DNA from: Mesorhizobium sp.
Lineage (GTDB): Bacteria; Pseudomonadota; Alphaproteobacteria; Rhizobiales; Rhizobiaceae
Length of the DNA: 64,000 nt
Reading direction: 5' to 3'
NCBI RefSeq assembly: GCF_016793485.1
Contig: NZ_JAEULZ010000038.1
Coordinates: 285,158-349,157 of the forward strand
The notes under the pieces are model-generated. The model saw only the letters and a list, made by a program, of their open reading frames with translations, made no database searches and was not told where the DNA came from. Positions 7,321 to 15,302 of the stretch are shown here, piece after piece. Position 1 is the first letter of the stretch. Every line of letters starts with the position of its first letter. A program made the position numbers and the translations under genes.

Positions 7321-8154
7321 ATGCGCGCATCGCGCTCCATCTTTGTTCCGTCTCTCACCGTGTCGTTTCTCGCGATCGGCGTTGGCATCGCTGGCGCTGT
7401 GCCGCTGATCCAGCACCGGGCTGTCTATGATCTCAATTTGGAGCAAGCCTCGGAGCGTTCGGGCATAACCGGCATATCCGGTCGCATGGTCTACGAACTC
7501 CGGGGCTCGGCCTGCGAAGGCTACACAGTGCGCTTCCGCTACGTGACGCAGTCGAGCACGACCGAGGCGTCGCAGATGACCGACCAGCAGACGACCACGT
7601 TCGAGGACGCTGACGGCAAGACGTTCAGCTTCGCGACCAAATCCTACACGGACCAGAACCTCGACAAGGAACTGCGCGGTAACGCGACGCGCGAGTCTGC
7701 GGGCGTGAAGATCCAGATCGACAAGCCGGAAACCAAGAGCATCAATTTGAAGCCGACGCAGTTTCCGACTCAGCACCTCCTCGACCTCATAGCGCGCGCC
7801 AAGTCAGGCGAGACCTTCTACGAGACCAGCATATTCGACGGTTCCGAGGATGCCGACAAGGCGATGACGACGACCGTCGTGGTTGGCAAGCAGGCCGACG
7901 CGTCGGCGAGCGATCCAGAATACAAGGCGCTGAAAACGCTGACCACCGAGAAGTTTTGGCCGGTCGATATCGCCTATTTCGACGAGACGAGCGAGGGCGG
8001 GGAGGAGACGCCCGACTATCGCATCAGCTTCAAGCTCTACGAGAACGGTCTGACACGCGATCTCGACATGGACTATGGTGACTTTACAATCCATGGCCGG
8101 CTGGTCGATCTAGCTGTATTCGAGCCGGACGACAAAACGACCTGCGAAAAGTAG
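7321..8154 (+). CDS. eipB: Periplasmic envelope-integrity protein EipB (DUF1849)
   Basis: A 277-residue exported protein. Residues 1 to about 26 form a signal peptide (hydrophobic VSFLAIGVGIAGA). The mature protein begins with the family's VPLIQHRAVYDLNL motif. Two cysteines, C65 in SACEGY and C275 three residues from the end, correspond to the disulfide pair of Brucella EipB, a spiral beta-sheet protein needed for envelope integrity. The ATG has a good CAGGAG site 7 bases upstream. A DUF4031 gene follows 14 bases after the stop and is probably co-transcribed. Confidence 0.9.
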   Translation: MRASRSIFVPSLTVSFLAIGVGIAGAVPLIQHRAVYDLNLEQASERSGITGISGRMVYELRGSACEGYTVRFRYVTQSSTTEASQMTDQQTTTFEDADGKTFSFATKSYTDQNLDKELRGNATRESAGVKIQIDKPETKSINLKPTQFPTQHLLDLIARAKSGETFYETSIFDGSEDADKAMTTTVVVGKQADASASDPEYKALKTLTTEKFWPVDIAYFDETSEGGEETPDYRISFKLYENGLTRDLDMDYGDFTIHGRLVDLAVFEPDDKTTCEK

Positions 8155-8168
8155 GACGGCCCCACCGC

Positions 8169-8483
8169 GTGGCGGTCTACGTGGACGACCCGATCTGGCG
8201 CTGGGCCGGGCACAAATGGTGCCACATGCTGGCCGACAGTGAGGAAGAACTGCACCGCTTCGCAGCGATCATCGGCATTCACCGCCTGCTCTATCAGGGA
8301 CCGCCAAAGACCTCGGCGCCGCACTACGACCTTACCGGACTGGAACGGGCGAGGGCGCTTAGGGCAGGGGCCATCGCCTGCAATCGCGAGGAGATTGTCG
8401 CTGTCTTCCGTCGGGTGAAGGTTGCGAACGGCAAGGTACATCGACCAGGCGTACAGAAATTGCGCCTGGTCGAGCGCGTTTAA
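8169..8483 (+). CDS. DUF4031 domain-containing protein
   Basis: A 104-residue cytoplasmic protein of unknown function, matching the DUF4031 family by its N-terminus (MAVYVDDPIWRWAGHKWCHM) and the conserved HYDLTGLERARALRAGA segment near the middle. The start is GTG; the family characteristically begins with a short leader then VYVDD, so no residues are missing. It follows eipB by 14 bases. The function is unknown; the conserved D, W, H and C residues are compatible with a small enzyme but prove nothing. Confidence 0.85.
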   Translation: MAVYVDDPIWRWAGHKWCHMLADSEEELHRFAAIIGIHRLLYQGPPKTSAPHYDLTGLERARALRAGAIACNREEIVAVFRRVKVANGKVHRPGVQKLRLVERV

Positions 8484-8539
8484 AATCTTGGCTTGGGGTT
8501 CCGGCTTTTTGGGCGCGTCACGAACGAGCGGGGCTAGGG

Positions 8540-8674
8540 TTAGCTAATAGTGCCGCCCTCGCCGTTGTCATCTTCATCGTCCGTCGAATCCGGCGGCAAC
8601 GAAAACATGGACTGTGCCGCGACCGCCTGAAGGCTGACGCGCTTGTCCAGCCGTGGCTTTTCGTATCGCTTCAT
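8540..8674 (-). CDS. Candidate orphan lasso-type RiPP precursor peptide
   Basis: A 44-residue peptide. The N-terminus MKRYEKPRLDKRVSLQAVAA fits the lasso-peptide leader pattern YxxPxL (Y4, P7, L9), which is bound by the RRE (B1) protein in known systems. The rest is acidic and hydrophilic (DDEDDNGEGG near the end). An AGGAAAA ribosome binding site lies about 9 bases before the ATG. If Ser22 were the first core residue, Asp29 would be at position 8, a permitted ring-closing acid; the usual threonine at leader position -2 is absent (Ala20). No RRE, leader peptidase or asparagine-synthetase-like cyclase is in the window. Small rhizobial proteins of this type are known as putative RiPP precursors. 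The coding status is likely, the chemistry unproven. Confidence 0.6.
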   Translation of the reverse strand: MKRYEKPRLDKRVSLQAVAAQSMFSLPPDSTDDEDDNGEGGTIS

Positions 8675-8774
8675 CGAAGCATTTTCCTATCGGCGAACCA
8701 ATGTCAGGCTATGATTACATATTGGCAGGAAATGTTAAACAGATGCGCAACGCGCTGCCCAAAGCCCGCACGGG

Positions 8775-8803
8775 TTGCATTGCCGGACCTTAGCGGCTAT
8801 ATG
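8775..8803 (+). promoter_or_regulatory. Likely sigma-70 promoter of rpsB-tsf
   Basis: TTGCAT and TATATG are separated by exactly 17 bases, about 160 bases before the rpsB ATG. The site lies in the gap between the divergent small gene and rpsB. Confidence 0.5.
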
Positions 8804-8883
8804 CGCGCCCATTCCACACACGGACTTGGTTTCCGGCCGGGAGAAATCCGGCGGCGACCGCCGGTGGTGTCCAAGGCTTGGCC

Positions 8884-8906
8884 CCGAAAAGTTGCAGACT
8901 TTTCGG
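8884..8906. repeat. Palindromic element in the rpsB leader
   Basis: CCGAAAAGT and ACTTTTCGG form a perfect 9-bp stem around TGCAG. From memory, elements of this CCGAAAAGT...ACTTTTCGG form are scattered in many copies through rhizobial genomes between genes. Only one copy was noticed in this window. In the transcript it would be a hairpin 59 bases before the rpsB start. Confidence 0.5.
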
Positions 8907-8964
8907 AAAGGTCCAATCCGAAGATTCCTACGTCCGTGGAGGCCAACCGGAAAGGAACTTTTGA

Positions 8965-9744
8965 ATGGCTCTGCCAGACTTCAGCATGCGCCAGCTTTTG
9001 GAAGCTGGTGTTCACTTCGGCCACCAGACCCACCGCTGGAACCCGAAGATGGCGCCCTATATCTACGGCGCCCGTAACAACATCCACATCATCGACCTCT
9101 CGCAGACCGTGCCGCTGCTGCACCAGGCTCTGAAGCAGGTTTCCGACACCGTCGCCAAGGGCGGCCGTGTGCTGTTCGTCGGCACCAAGCGCCAGGCTTC
9201 CGACATCGTCGCCGATGCGGCGCAGCGTTCGGCCCAGTACTACGTCAACTCCCGCTGGCTCGGCGGCATGCTGACGAACTGGAAGACGATCTCCAACTCG
9301 ATCGCGCGCCTGCGCAAGCTGGACGAAATCCTTTCCGGCGAAGGCGGCCAGGGCTTCACCAAGAAGGAGCGCCTGAACCTCGACCGTGAGCGCGAGAAGC
9401 TCGACAAAGCCCTCGGCGGCATCAAGGACATGGGCTCGACGCCTGACCTGATGTTCGTCGTCGACACCAACAAGGAAGCGATCGCAATTCTTGAGGCCAA
9501 GCGTCTCGGCATCCCGGTGGTCGCGATCATCGACTCCAACTGCGATCCGGACCTGATCGACTTCCCGATCCCCGGCAACGACGACGCGGCCCGCGCGATC
9601 CAGCTCTACTGCGATCTGATCGCCAAGGCTGCCATTGACGGTATCGCCCGTCAGCAGGGCTCGTTCGGCGTCGATGTCGGCGCTTCGGTCGAAGCTCCGG
9701 TCGAGCCGACGCTCGGCGAAGTTGAAGCCAAGCCGGAAGCCTGA
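8965..9744 (+). CDS. rpsB: 30S ribosomal protein S2
   Basis: A 259-residue S2 protein of the small ribosomal subunit, which sits between head and body and is needed for S1 binding. The N-terminal [31 protein letters not shown] and the [10 protein letters not shown]-like block ([18 protein letters not shown]) are diagnostic. The C-terminal tail is about 20 residues longer than in E. coli, as usual in Alphaproteobacteria. An AAAGGAAC site precedes the ATG. It is first in the rpsB-tsf operon. Confidence 0.98.
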   Translation: MALPDFSMRQLLEAGVHFGHQTHRWNPKMAPYIYGARNNIHIIDLSQTVPLLHQALKQVSDTVAKGGRVLFVGTKRQASDIVADAAQRSAQYYVNSRWLGGMLTNWKTISNSIARLRKLDEILSGEGGQGFTKKERLNLDREREKLDKALGGIKDMGSTPDLMFVVDTNKEAIAILEAKRLGIPVVAIIDSNCDPDLIDFPIPGNDDAARAIQLYCDLIAKAAIDGIARQQGSFGVDVGASVEAPVEPTLGEVEAKPEA

Positions 9745-9807
9745 TTTCCGGCTGAAACCTGGAGGCCGTCGCTTGGCCTTCAAACGAATATTTTAGAAAT
9801 TGCCGTT

Positions 9808-9840
9808 CCGGAGCGCCATTGAGAACCGATGGTGCTCCGG
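9808..9840 (+). promoter_or_regulatory. Hairpin between rpsB and tsf
   Basis: CCGGAGCGCCAT pairs with ATGGTGCTCCGG (one G-T pair) around a nine-base loop, 24 bases before the tsf ATG. There is no T-run, so a role in processing or in tuning tsf expression is more likely than termination. Confidence 0.5.
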
Positions 9841-9863
9841 TCCGTTTCGAGAAAGAGGCAACG

Positions 9864-10787
9864 ATGAGCATTACCGCAGCGATGGTGAAGGAACTCCGCG
9901 AGCTGACCGGCGCGGGCATGATGGACTGCAAGGCAGCCCTGACCGAGACCAACGGCAACATGGAAGAGGCGGTCGACTGGCTGCGCAAGAAGGGCATCTC
10001 GAAGGCTGACAAGAAGGCCGGCCGCACGGCCGCCGAGGGCCTGATCGGCGTCGATTCCGGTCTCCGCGAGGCCGTGGTGGTCGAGGTCAATTCCGAGACC
10101 GACTTCGTTGCCCGCAACGATCAGTTCCAGGATCTCGTACGTAACATCGCCAAGGTCGCGCTCGCTTTCGGCGGCGACCAGGCGAAGGTCGAGCACGAAA
10201 AGTATCCCGGCAACGAGAAGACCGTCGCAGAGGTGGTGAAGGACGCCGTCGGCACCATCGGCGAGAACATCTCTTTCCGCCGTGCAGCCAAGCTGTCGGT
10301 TTCGCAGGGCGCCGTCGCGACCTACGTGCATAACGCGGTCGCCGATGGTCTCGGCAAGCTCGGCGTGCTCGTGGCAGTCGAGACATCCGGCAACGCCGAG
10401 GCTGCCAACGCAATCGCGCGTCAGGTCGCCATGCATGTTGCCGCGACCAACCCGATGTCGCTCGACGTCGACGCTCTGGACCCGGCTGCGGTAGAGCGCG
10501 AGAAGGCGATCTTCTCCGACCAGGCCCGCCAGTCCGGCAAGCCTGAGAACATCATCGAGAAGATGGTCGAGGGCCGTCTGCGCAAGTTCTACGAGGAAGT
10601 CGTGCTCCTGAAGCAGGCCTTCGTGCTTAATCCCGACATCACCGTCGAGAAGGCGCTGAAGGATGCCGAGAAGGAGATCGGCGCGCCGGCGAAGATCACC
10701 GGCTTCGTCCGTTTCGCGCTGGGCGAGGGCATCGAGAAGGAAGTTTCCGACTTCGCGGCCGAAGTCGCCGCCACGGTGAAAAAGTAA
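9864..10787 (+). CDS. tsf: Translation elongation factor Ts
   Basis: A 307-residue nucleotide-exchange factor for EF-Tu. The N-terminal UBA-like domain ([20 protein letters not shown]...[13 protein letters not shown]) and the EF-Tu contact motif TDFVARND are intact, as is the C-terminal dimerisation domain. The ATG at 9864 lies behind GAAAGAGG; the longer frame upstream runs through the hairpin and is not used. It shares the operon with rpsB; a terminator-like hairpin follows the stop. Confidence 0.98.
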   Translation: MSITAAMVKELRELTGAGMMDCKAALTETNGNMEEAVDWLRKKGISKADKKAGRTAAEGLIGVDSGLREAVVVEVNSETDFVARNDQFQDLVRNIAKVALAFGGDQAKVEHEKYPGNEKTVAEVVKDAVGTIGENISFRRAAKLSVSQGAVATYVHNAVADGLGKLGVLVAVETSGNAEAANAIARQVAMHVAATNPMSLDVDALDPAAVEREKAIFSDQARQSGKPENIIEKMVEGRLRKFYEEVVLLKQAFVLNPDITVEKALKDAEKEIGAPAKITGFVRFALGEGIEKEVSDFAAEVAATVKK

Positions 10788-10830
10788 CGCGGCATCAACC
10801 GCTTCTAGGCCGTTTCGGACTCTGAAACTG

Positions 10831-10860
10831 AAGGGCGCCGCGTGACATCGCGGCGCCCTT
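10831..10860 (+). terminator. Hairpin after tsf, probable partial terminator
   Basis: GGGCGCCGCG pairs perfectly with CGCGGCGCCC around TGACAT. It is followed by only two T, so read-through into pyrH is likely. Confidence 0.6.
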
Positions 10861-10906
10861 CGTGTATCGCAACCCGGCGCAGCGGCCCACCATTGACGAG
10901 GAACCC

Positions 10907-11626
10907 ATGACGGCAAAGCCCCGATACCGACGTGTCCTCCTCAAGGCATCGGGCGAGGCCCTGATGGGAGAGCAGCATTTCGGCATCGACGTCTCTGTCG
11001 TCGACCGCATAGCAGCCGACATCGCCGAGGCCCGCGCGATGGGCATCGAGGTCGGCGTGGTCATCGGTGGCGGCAACATCTTCCGCGGCGTGGCGGTGGC
11101 CTCCAAGGGCGGCGACCGCGTCACCGGCGACCACATGGGCATGCTTGCCACGGTTATCAACTCGCTGGCGCTGCGCACATCGCTGGTCAAGATCGGCGTC
11201 GACGCTGTCGTGCTGTCGGCGATCGCCATGCCGGAACTCTGCGAGAGCTTCTCGCAGCGCCAGGCCACGGCCTACATGGACCAGGGCAAAGTCGTGATCT
11301 TCGCAGGCGGCACCGGCAACCCGTTCTTTACCACCGATTCGGCCGCGGCCCTGCGTGCGGCAGAGATCGGCGCCGATGCGCTGTTCAAGGGTACGCAAGT
11401 TGACGGCGTCTATTCCGCCGACCCCAAGAAGGACCCGAATGCGACCCGCTACGAGCATATCACCCATGGAGAAGTGATCGCGAAGGGTCTGTCCATCATG
11501 GACACGGCCGCAATCGCGCTTGCGCGCGAAAACCACATTCCGATAATCGTCTACTCGATCCATGAGCAGGGCGGTTTCGGAGAAATCCTGCGTGGCGGCG
11601 GTCGTTGCACCGTCGTTGCGGACTAA
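10907..11626 (+). CDS. pyrH: UMP kinase
   Basis: A 239-residue hexameric kinase of the amino-acid-kinase fold that phosphorylates UMP to UDP in pyrimidine nucleotide synthesis. Conserved blocks are [47 protein letters not shown] and [25 protein letters not shown]. The ATG at 10907 follows a GAGGAA site; an in-frame ATG at 10862 lies inside the preceding hairpin zone and is rejected. frr follows 40 bases later. Confidence 0.97.
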   Translation: MTAKPRYRRVLLKASGEALMGEQHFGIDVSVVDRIAADIAEARAMGIEVGVVIGGGNIFRGVAVASKGGDRVTGDHMGMLATVINSLALRTSLVKIGVDAVVLSAIAMPELCESFSQRQATAYMDQGKVVIFAGGTGNPFFTTDSAAALRAAEIGADALFKGTQVDGVYSADPKKDPNATRYEHITHGEVIAKGLSIMDTAAIALARENHIPIIVYSIHEQGGFGEILRGGGRCTVVAD

Positions 11627-11666
11627 AAACAAGAAACCCGAACGGGAAGAGTTCGAGGAGACGAAC

Positions 11667-12224
11667 ATGGCAAACGGAGATTTCCAGGACATCCATAGAC
11701 GCATGGAGGGAGCGATCAGCGCCTTCAAGCACGATGTCGCTTCGCTGCGCACCGGACGCGCGTCCAGCAACCTTTTGGACGCGGTTGTCGTGAAGGCATA
11801 CGGCTCCGATATGCCGCTGAACCAGGTGGCGAACGTCACCGTGCCGGAGCCGCGCATGATCTCGGTCAACGTGTGGGACAAGTCCCTTGTCAGCGCGGTC
11901 GATCGCTCGATTCGAGAGGCGAACCTGGGCTTCAACCCGATCGTTGACGGCGTCAATCTGCGCATTCCTCTGCCAGAGCTCAACGAGCAGCGCCGCAAGG
12001 AACTGGTGAAGGTCGCTCACGGTTATGCCGAGAACGCACGAGTGGCTATCCGCCATGTCCGCCGTGACGGTATGGACTTCCTGAAGAAGGCCGAGAAGGA
12101 TGGCGACATCGGCGAAGACGATCATCGCCGGGAATCGGAACGGGTCCAGAAGCTGACCGACGACACGATTTCAACGGTTGACAGCTTGCTGGCAGACAAG
12201 GAAGCCGAAATCATGCAGGTTTGA
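11667..12224 (+). CDS. frr: Ribosome recycling factor
   Basis: A 185-residue tRNA-mimic protein that, with EF-G, splits post-termination ribosomes. The three-helix bundle sequence is recognisable ([83 protein letters not shown]). The ATG at 11667 follows GAGGAG. Its length is exactly that of the family. The order pyrH-frr-uppS-cdsA is conserved widely. Confidence 0.98.
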   Translation: MANGDFQDIHRRMEGAISAFKHDVASLRTGRASSNLLDAVVVKAYGSDMPLNQVANVTVPEPRMISVNVWDKSLVSAVDRSIREANLGFNPIVDGVNLRIPLPELNEQRRKELVKVAHGYAENARVAIRHVRRDGMDFLKKAEKDGDIGEDDHRRESERVQKLTDDTISTVDSLLADKEAEIMQV

Positions 12225-12272
12225 GAAACCTGCTTTGTTGTCCCTGCGCGTGGCGGGGATGAAAGAGACGAG

Positions 12273-13004
12273 ATGACGACGCCCGAGCATGTCGCGATCA
12301 TCATGGATGGCAACGGCCGTTGGGCGAAGGCGCGCGGATTGCCCCGTGTCGCAGGCCATCGGGCGGGCGTCGAGGCGCTCCGGAATGCGGTGCGTGCCGC
12401 CGGCGATTCAGGCGTATCGTGGCTGACGGTCTACGCCTTCTCGTCGGAGAACTGGTCGCGTCCGAAAACTGAAGTCAGCGACCTCATGGGGCTGCTGAAG
12501 CTGTTTATCCGCCGCGATCTGGCGGAACTGCATCACAGCGGCGTTCGCGTCAGAATCATTGGAGAACGGCGGGGGCTGGCTCCAGACATCGCGACCTTGC
12601 TCGAAGAGGCAGAGACGCTGACAGCGTCCAACCGTGCGCTGAACCTGGTCATCGCCTTCAACTATGGCGGCCGGGATGAGATCGTGCGCGCCGCCCGAAG
12701 GATCGCCGAGGCCGCCGTCAGGGGTGAGATGGATCCGGCGAACCTGACTTCGGAAGGGTTTGCGGACTTTCTGGATACGGCTGGAATTCCCGACCCCGAT
12801 CTGGTCATCCGCACCAGCGGCGAGCAACGTATCTCCAACTTTCTGCCGTGGCAGTCGGCCTATAGCGAATTTGTCTTCCTTTCCTGCTTCTGGCCAGACT
12901 TCACCCGCGAGCACTTCGCCGAGGCGCTGCGACAATACGCGGAGCGCGAGCGACGCTTCGGGGGTACCGTTCCCGACAGCGTTCCCGAGGGCGTCGCGTC
13001 GTGA
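12273..13004 (+). CDS. uppS: Isoprenyl transferase (undecaprenyl diphosphate synthase)
   Basis: A 243-residue cis-prenyltransferase that makes C55-PP, the lipid carrier for peptidoglycan and surface polysaccharides. The substrate-binding [20 protein letters not shown] (Asp12 binds the pyrophosphate through Mg), [13 protein letters not shown] and [27 protein letters not shown] blocks are all intact. The C-terminus ends with the ERRFGG motif region. Its stop overlaps the GTG start of cdsA by four bases. Confidence 0.97.
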   Translation: MTTPEHVAIIMDGNGRWAKARGLPRVAGHRAGVEALRNAVRAAGDSGVSWLTVYAFSSENWSRPKTEVSDLMGLLKLFIRRDLAELHHSGVRVRIIGERRGLAPDIATLLEEAETLTASNRALNLVIAFNYGGRDEIVRAARRIAEAAVRGEMDPANLTSEGFADFLDTAGIPDPDLVIRTSGEQRISNFLPWQSAYSEFVFLSCFWPDFTREHFAEALRQYAERERRFGGTVPDSVPEGVAS

Positions 13005-13843
13005 CGGACTCCGGTTCCGCCGGAAAGATGAGCAACCTCCAGCTCAGGATCATTTCGGCGCTCGTCCTTGCGGTGGTCGTTCTGGCCATCACCTTTGCCG
13101 GCGGCTTGCCGTTCCGGTTGCTCGCGGCGGCGATTGCCGGCGCCATGTTCTACGAATGGTGCGCAATGACGCGGGCGACGGGAAACGCCCGGCAGCAGTT
13201 TGTCGCGTCCGCCTTTCTCGCAGCCATCATGCTTGGAGCGATACTTGGCTATTCGTCGGTAAGCCTTCTGATTCTGCTCCTATTTTCGACAATGCTCAGC
13301 GCCGTCGAGTGCCGTGTTTCCGGGCAGAATCTATGGGTGCCGGCAGGCCTGCTTTATTGCGGTCTCTCCGGCATTTCCCTTGCCTATCTGCGCGGCGCCG
13401 ATGCTGCAGGCCTGACCGCGATCCTCTTCCTCTTCGCCGTGGTGTGGACGACGGACATATGCGCCTATTTCGTCGGCCGTTCGGTCGGCGGCCCCAAGCT
13501 TGCCCCGGCGATCTCGCCGGGCAAGACGCAAAGCGGAGCGCTTGGTGGTGCCGTTGGGGGCGTTCTGGCGGGATATGCGGTCGCGCTCTATGCGGGCCTG
13601 GACAATCTTTTCCCGATCGCGCTGGTTGCTTTCTTTTTATCGCTCGTCTCGCAGGCGGGCGATCTGTTCGAATCGTGGGTCAAGCGACGCCACGGCGTGA
13701 AGGATTCCGGCGGTCTCATCCCTGGCCATGGCGGAGTGATGGATCGGGCGGACGGGCTTGTCGCAGCCGCCTTTGCGCTCTACGCCATCGGTCTCCTTCT
13801 TGCCGGTGGCGACATCCCCGCACAAGCTCTGTTTGGGAAGTGA
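13001..13843 (+). CDS. cdsA: Phosphatidate cytidylyltransferase
   Basis: A 280-residue inner-membrane enzyme that forms CDP-diacylglycerol from CTP and phosphatidic acid. At least seven hydrophobic helices are followed by the C-terminal signature [36 protein letters not shown], which holds the catalytic metal-binding aspartates. The GTG start couples to uppS (GTGA overlap); an ATG nine codons later (13028) is also possible. In many Alphaproteobacteria dxr follows; here the next gene is rseP after 96 bases. Confidence 0.96.
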   Translation: MTDSGSAGKMSNLQLRIISALVLAVVVLAITFAGGLPFRLLAAAIAGAMFYEWCAMTRATGNARQQFVASAFLAAIMLGAILGYSSVSLLILLLFSTMLSAVECRVSGQNLWVPAGLLYCGLSGISLAYLRGADAAGLTAILFLFAVVWTTDICAYFVGRSVGGPKLAPAISPGKTQSGALGGAVGGVLAGYAVALYAGLDNLFPIALVAFFLSLVSQAGDLFESWVKRRHGVKDSGGLIPGHGGVMDRADGLVAAAFALYAIGLLLAGGDIPAQALFGK

Positions 13844-13939
13844 ATACACCATAGTGCCGGTCCACATGCCACGGATTCGCCCCTATTGGCGCGACATTGA
13901 CGAGTTGAGCGCCCGCGTCGCTGTATCTGAGGGAACGAC

Positions 13940-15079
13940 TTGAGCGAGACATTTTCGACATTTCTAGGCGCCGACAGCCTGCTTATTGGCACCATCATCC
14001 CGTTTCTGTTCGTCCTGACGGTTGTCGTCTTCGTCCATGAGATGGGGCACTATCTCGTCGGCCGCTGGTGTGGCATCGGCGTGCAGGCTTTTTCGATCGG
14101 GTTCGGGCCAGAACTGATAGGCTTCAACGATCGCCGCGGCACGCGCTGGAAGCTCTCCGCCATCCCGCTCGGCGGCTACGTGAAGTTCGTGGGGGACATC
14201 AACGCCACCAGCACTCCCGATGCAGGCGAGATCGACAAGCTGACGGCCGAGGAAAAGAAGGTCGCCTTTCATACGCAGGCCGTCTGGAAGCGCGCGCTGA
14301 CCGTTTTCGCCGGCCCGGCGTTCAATTTCCTGCTCACCATAGCCGTGTTCACGGTGATGTTTTCGATTTACGGCAAGGTCGTTTCAGACCCCATTGTCGC
14401 CGAGGTGCGCGAGGGAAGCCCCGCTGCCGCCGCCGGCTTCATGCCCGGCGATCGCTTTGTCAGCGTGGAAGGAACGCCGGTCGAATCATTCTCCGATGTT
14501 CAGCGCCTCGTGTCCGGCCGGGCCGGTGATCCGCTCGTTTTCGTCCTCGCTCGGGGAGGGCAGGAGATCACGGTCACAGCGACGCCGGAGATCATCGAGC
14601 AGACCGACGCGCTCGGAAATGTCATCAAGATCGGCGCCATCGGCGTGGTCAGTACGCCCGAATCGGGCCAGCCTCGTGTGATCAACTTTTCGCCAGGCGG
14701 CGCGCTGGTCGAAGCGGTCAGTGAAACCGGGAACATCATCGTCCGGACCGGTCAATTCTTGAAACGGTTTGTCTCTGGGCGTGAAGACAAGTGCCAGCTT
14801 GGTGGTCCCGTCAAGATCGCCGACATGGCCGGTAAGGCGGCGAAGCTGGGATTCGAGTGGCTGGTTCAATTGGTCGCGTTGCTTTCCGTGGGTATAGGCA
14901 TTCTCAATCTGCTGCCTATTCCTCCGCTGGATGGGGGGCATCTCGTCTTCTACGGACTGGAGGCCGTCAAGGGCCGTCCGGTTTCCGAAAGGGCCATGGA
15001 GGCTGTCTATCGCGTCGGCATGTTTCTGGTGTTGGGTTTCATGGCCTTCGTGTTCTGGAACGACCTCTTTGGATGTTGA
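13940..15079 (+). CDS. rseP: RIP metalloprotease RseP (site-2 protease family)
   Basis: A 379-residue intramembrane zinc protease that cuts anti-sigma factors and signal-peptide remnants. The first helix holds the zinc-binding HEMGH (H33, E34, H37), a PDZ domain follows (about residues 130-225: SPAAAAGFMPGDRFVSVEG), and the last third carries NLLPIPPLDGGHLVFYGLEA with the third zinc ligand. The start is TTG at 13940 behind GAGGGA; no better start fits. The neighbours cdsA and bamA are typical. Confidence 0.95.
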   Translation: MSETFSTFLGADSLLIGTIIPFLFVLTVVVFVHEMGHYLVGRWCGIGVQAFSIGFGPELIGFNDRRGTRWKLSAIPLGGYVKFVGDINATSTPDAGEIDKLTAEEKKVAFHTQAVWKRALTVFAGPAFNFLLTIAVFTVMFSIYGKVVSDPIVAEVREGSPAAAAGFMPGDRFVSVEGTPVESFSDVQRLVSGRAGDPLVFVLARGGQEITVTATPEIIEQTDALGNVIKIGAIGVVSTPESGQPRVINFSPGGALVEAVSETGNIIVRTGQFLKRFVSGREDKCQLGGPVKIADMAGKAAKLGFEWLVQLVALLSVGIGILNLLPIPPLDGGHLVFYGLEAVKGRPVSERAMEAVYRVGMFLVLGFMAFVFWNDLFGC

Positions 15080-15169
15080 AATCATGAACGAATCTGGTTT
15101 GCATGGGGCTTCGGTTGAGATCGCGTTTACCATGACGCCGGATATGCGTGACGCGAAAGCAACGCGGCT

Positions 15170-15194
15170 TGGTTAAGTAAACACAAATTAACCA
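15170..15194 (+). promoter_or_regulatory. CtrA-like motif and inverted repeat upstream of bamA
   Basis: TGGTTAA and TTAACCA form an inverted repeat with an 11-base spacer. Within it GTAA-N7-TTAAC (15177-15192) differs from the CtrA consensus TTAA-N7-TTAAC at one base. It is 109 bases before the bamA ATG, a position compatible with control of a bamA promoter. Confidence 0.4.
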
Positions 15195-15302
15195 GGAGCC
15201 TTGCTTGTGGGTGAAATCCGGTTATTACGGTTGAGTGAAATGCACCACACGTCCGGTTTTCTCGCCGTGGGGACTTCGAGAAAAAGGGTTTATAAGCATA
15301 CC

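Larger units (their letters stand above)
8484..8964. other. Intergenic region between the DUF4031 gene and rpsB
   Basis: 481 bases. It holds a small minus-strand gene (8540-8674), a likely promoter for rpsB (8775-8803), and a palindromic element (8884-8906) within the rpsB leader. I see no tRNA or other RNA gene in it. Confidence 0.7.

Noticed and set aside
15084-15176. A 30-codon frame between rseP and bamA
   Set aside because: No ribosome binding site, and its stop falls in the inverted repeat; better explained as leader DNA.
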